NCBI GenBank assembly: GCA_947500295.1
Contig: CANMRM010000001.1
Coordinates: forward strand, 434,001 to 498,000
Direction of reading: 5' to 3'
Origin: an uncultured Kordiimonas sp.
GTDB taxonomy: Bacteria; Pseudomonadota; Alphaproteobacteria; Sphingomonadales; Kordiimonadaceae
DNA length: 64,000 nucleotides
Made by a program: the position numbers and the translations under genes
In this document: positions 63,622-64,000 of the stretch, in pieces
Numbering within the stretch: position 1 is the stretch's first letter
How the letters are laid out: each line of letters starts with the position of its first letter
Notes under the pieces: model-generated
Databases searched by the model: none
Told to the model about the DNA's origin: nothing
Seen by the model: the letters and a program-made list of their open reading frames with translations, nothing else

Positions 63622-64000
63622 ATGAACCGCAACGAACTCAAAATATACCGGCAGTGCTGGTTTATCCGCGCGTTTGAAGGCGCTATTGCTGCTGAAGCGG
63701 CGGCAGGCAATGTGCCTGGTTTGGTCCACCTGAGCACTGGTTCTGAAGTGGCTGACGCGCTGATCGGGCATCATATTGATCCGAACCGGGACAAGGTTAC
63801 GGGCTCTCACCGCAGTCATGGTCTTGCGCTGGCCTGCGGCGTGGAACCGCTTGATGTTGCAAAAGAAATTCTGGGAAAGGCAGGCGGGCTTTCCGACGGC
63901 CTTGGTGGTACCCAACACTTGATTGCACCAGAATCCGGCTTCCTGACTTCAAACGGTATCGTCGGGGCGCAGGTACCAATCGCCGCTGGTGCGGCCCTGA
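63622..64000 (+). CDS. Thiamine-diphosphate dehydrogenase E1 alpha subunit (5' part)
   Basis: From ATG 63622, with TAAGGG upstream, 126 residues are seen before the window ends. MNRNELKIYRQCWFIRAFEG, GLVHLSTGSEVADALIG, VTGSHRSHGLALACG and the DGLGGTQHL segment match E1-alpha of 2-oxoacid or acetoin dehydrogenases. Which complex it belongs to cannot be decided without the downstream genes. Confidence 0.88.
   Translation, partial: MNRNELKIYRQCWFIRAFEGAIAAEAAAGNVPGLVHLSTGSEVADALIGHHIDPNRDKVTGSHRSHGLALACGVEPLDVAKEILGKAGGLSDGLGGTQHLIAPESGFLTSNGIVGAQVPIAAGAAL

Overview
The window looks like a stretch of alphaproteobacterial chromosome (order not resolved) that carries a roughly 24 kb integrated mobile element. 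The alphaproteobacterial assignment rests on the block hemC-hemD-mic60-hemY, the divergent tsaD-gpsA-YciI-EVE operon, rpmI-rplT-pheST, and an Rrf2-controlled sufBCDS-sufT-sufA operon. All functional calls come from reading the sequence; no database search was run.

Left chromosomal arm (1-25736). It begins with a TetR/glutathione-transferase/cupin cluster, an AraC regulator, a LysR regulator divergent from a methyltransferase, and a secreted 5'-nucleotidase. Ribosomal proteins L35 and L20 and both subunits of Phe-tRNA synthetase follow, then a methyltransferase, an EamA transporter, acetyl-CoA synthetase, a SixA-like phosphatase and two small envelope proteins. Next come the five-gene tsaD operon and, divergent from it, hemC-hemD-mic60-hemY. 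The arm ends in tRNA-Thr(CGT).

Mobile element (25730-49864). It is bounded by the 8-bp direct repeat GGCACCAT, one copy at the 3' end of tRNA-Thr (attL) and one at 49857 (attR). It encodes a large serine recombinase, a VirD4-like coupling protein with two membrane partners, a relaxase (MobA) and its accessory protein (MobC), and antirestriction protein ArdA. It also carries a SprT-like metalloprotein, regulators and cargo. The cargo includes a brnT-brnA-STAND nuclease operon, an SRAP protein, a diverged uracil-phosphoribosyltransferase homologue and an orphan formyltransferase-fold enzyme. No type IV secretion pore genes are visible, so I read it as an integrative mobilizable element.

Main discovery. 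The recombinase gene crosses attL, so its last 20 codons are antisense tRNA-Thr. The att core lies in the same reading frame at attR. Joining the ends in the excised circle would therefore replace that borrowed tail with a 32-residue native tail encoded at 49761-49856. The stop codon of that tail overlaps the start codon of mobC. Excision would thus restore the recombinase C-terminus and at the same time place mobC-mobA in the recombinase operon: a reading-frame switch between the integrated and the transfer-ready state.

Right chromosomal arm (49865-64000). It holds a PEP mutase/isocitrate-lyase-family enzyme, two small exported proteins, a thioesterase, a LysR regulator, a RimB-RimK fusion overlapping an ArfB-like hydrolase, a leucine-rich-repeat protein and a GST. 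The complete suf operon with its Rrf2 regulator follows, and the arm ends in the start of a thiamine-diphosphate dehydrogenase E1-alpha gene.
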